The notes below the pieces were generated by a model. That model was not told the DNA's origin. It ran no database searches and saw only the letters and a program-made list of their open reading frames with translations. Both the position numbers and the translations under genes were made by a program. 21,838 bases of DNA. It comes from Dehalococcoidia bacterium (GTDB lineage Bacteria > Chloroflexota > Dehalococcoidia > Lucifugimonadales > Australimonadaceae). The stretch spans positions 1-21,838 of the forward strand of contig JAGWBE010000023.1 of the NCBI GenBank assembly GCA_021296055.1, read 5' to 3'. Positions 21,075-21,838 of this stretch are shown here, piece after piece (position 1 is the stretch's first letter; every line of letters begins with the position of its first letter).

Positions 21075-21283
21075 CTCCGTCATTCCCGCGAAAGCAGGAA
21101 TCTCGGCGCGTGGCGCCCCGCAACCGCAAAGCTATCTCCGACGACACAGGGGCGCGGGGGACTAACGCCGACCACCCCGCTCTCCGTATGCGCCGGGCGC
21201 TGTCTTGCGTATCGGAGCTCAGTCACGTCGAGATTCCCGCCCCGTATCAAGTACGGGGCAGGCTTTTCGCGGGGATGACGGAG
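21075..21283. mobile_element. MITE-like element bounded by inverted repeats
   Basis: The left end reads CTCCGTCATTCCCGCGAAAG and continues to GGAATCTCG (21075-21105). The right end, reversed, reads CTCCGTCATCCCCGCGAAAA and continues through a CCCCGTA...TACGGGG hairpin to GGGAATCTCG (21283-21229). About 120 bases between show no credible gene. The end motif (TCATTCCCGCGAAAGCGGGAAT type) is a widespread bacterial intergenic repeat. A third copy lies at 21761-21784. Confidence 0.5.
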
Positions 21284-21303
21284 ACGGGACGCGAAGACAA
21301 CGG

Positions 21304-21332
21304 GTAGGGACAGGTTTGAAACCTGTCCCTAC
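21304..21332. repeat. 29-bp perfect palindrome
   Basis: The arms GTAGGGACAGGTTT and AAACCTGTCCCTAC flank a single central G. It would form a 14-pair hairpin on either strand. It lies between the inverted-repeat element and the last gene. Confidence 0.85.
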
Positions 21333-21385
21333 GCAGGCGCAATCCGAGTATGGCGGGGGATGAGGTAGTCGGCGCGGCCCATGCT

Positions 21386-21736
21386 ATGACCCAGTACATC
21401 GAGATTGACGTGGAACCCGGCCCCAACACCGATTGGGCGGTGGTCAAGGTGTTCCAGGCGCGGGAGGCGCCGCGGGAGGTCTCGCGCGTCCACGCCGCGC
21501 GGCCTGGGAGCGACGTGGAGGCGTGCGCCGTAACCGGGTGGTCGGACGGAGGCCCTGTCCCCGCCTACGCGGCGCACGTCTTCGACTCGGGCGAGGGCAG
21601 CGTGCTGCTCGTCTACGGCGGGGACGAGGGCGTGCGCCTCAAGCCCGCCGCCTCCGCCGAGCCGTGGGACCTCGACAGCCCCGCCCAGTGGGGCGAGCCC
21701 TGCCTGCTGCTGCCTCCCGACGCGCTCGCGGAGTAG
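21386..21736 (+). CDS. Hypothetical protein
   Basis: A 116-aa acidic protein from ATG 21386 (MTQYIEIDVEPGPNTDWAVV...). An in-frame ATG at 21350 would add 12 residues; neither start has a clear Shine-Dalgarno or -10. Hydrophobic strands alternate with acidic loops (WAVVKVFQA, AYAAHVFDSG, SVLLVYGGDEGVRL), ending in a Pro/Leu-rich tail (WGEPCLLLPPDALAE). No signal peptide or membrane span is seen. GC-rich third positions suggest it is real. I recognise no family, and no function is assigned. Confidence 0.55.
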   Translation: MTQYIEIDVEPGPNTDWAVVKVFQAREAPREVSRVHAARPGSDVEACAVTGWSDGGPVPAYAAHVFDSGEGSVLLVYGGDEGVRLKPAASAEPWDLDSPAQWGEPCLLLPPDALAE

Positions 21737-21760
21737 CCCGCTGCCCCCTCCGCCTCCTTT

Positions 21761-21784
21761 CCGTCATTCCCGCGAAAGTGGGAA
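21761..21784. repeat. Short intergenic repeat with GAAA-capped hairpin
   Basis: CCGTCATTCCCGCGAAAGTG followed by GGAA forms TTCCCGC-GAAA-GTGGGAA (seven pairs, one of them G-T). It is the same family as both ends of the element at 21075-21283. The remaining bases to the window edge hold no recognisable gene. Confidence 0.7.
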
Positions 21785-21838
21785 GGCGCGTTCACGTTTG
21801 AAGTGCAACACCTGTTGGTTGAAGACCTGGGCTGGGGT

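Noticed and set aside
21785..21838. Possible insertion-sequence end at the right edge (GTTTGAAGTGCAACACC)
   Set aside because: It vaguely recalls IS30-type ends, but only about 50 bases are visible and no transposase is present.

Overview
The window is GC-rich bacterial DNA with dense, mostly two-directional gene packing. Several traits suggest a member of the Chloroflexota (Dehalococcoidia or SAR202-like). These are lipoproteins whose lipobox is followed by Thr-Pro linkers, plant-type leucine-rich-repeat lipoproteins, a fused gamma-alpha KorA, and many -10 elements sitting 6-7 bases before an ATG (leaderless transcripts). The phylum call is inference; no rRNA is present.

Left part (1-13,985), chromosomal housekeeping. 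A large membrane protein with a BNR-type middle domain is split by one in-frame TAA (128-1684, minus). Next come miaB with tRNA-Ser(GCT) just upstream, a DUF488 protein, an LRR lipoprotein, and a fused MoaD-MoaE molybdopterin synthase (all minus). A 77-base segment carrying the end of moaE plus a leaderless promoter occurs twice, in front of both the LRR gene and the DUF488 gene. rarA diverges from moaDE. After rarA, about 370 bases look like an unidentified structured RNA with three mutually exclusive pairing segments. Citrate synthase (with a small zinc-site protein) diverges from korA-korB, which together supply ferredoxin-linked steps around 2-oxoglutarate. A Cys-rich lipoprotein, tRNA-Ser(TGA), an SDR oxidoreductase and a HAD hydrolase follow.

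Right part (14,692-20,515), a decayed prophage or phage-derived island. It has a divergent XRE repressor / zinc-ribbon pair and a terminase large subunit. A minus-strand insert of a NYN-domain nuclease and a small membrane protein follows, then a frame-disrupted LamG protein, a beta-rich protein, a head-tail connector and a coiled-coil/TM protein. No portal, protease, capsid or tail genes are visible.

Far right (20,516-21,838). The most notable gene is a SelW-like (Rdx family) protein whose Cys-x-x-[TGA] motif is read through in frame to the rest of the domain: a probable selenoprotein that gene callers would truncate. It is followed by an inverted-repeat-bounded element, a 29-base palindrome, and a hypothetical gene.
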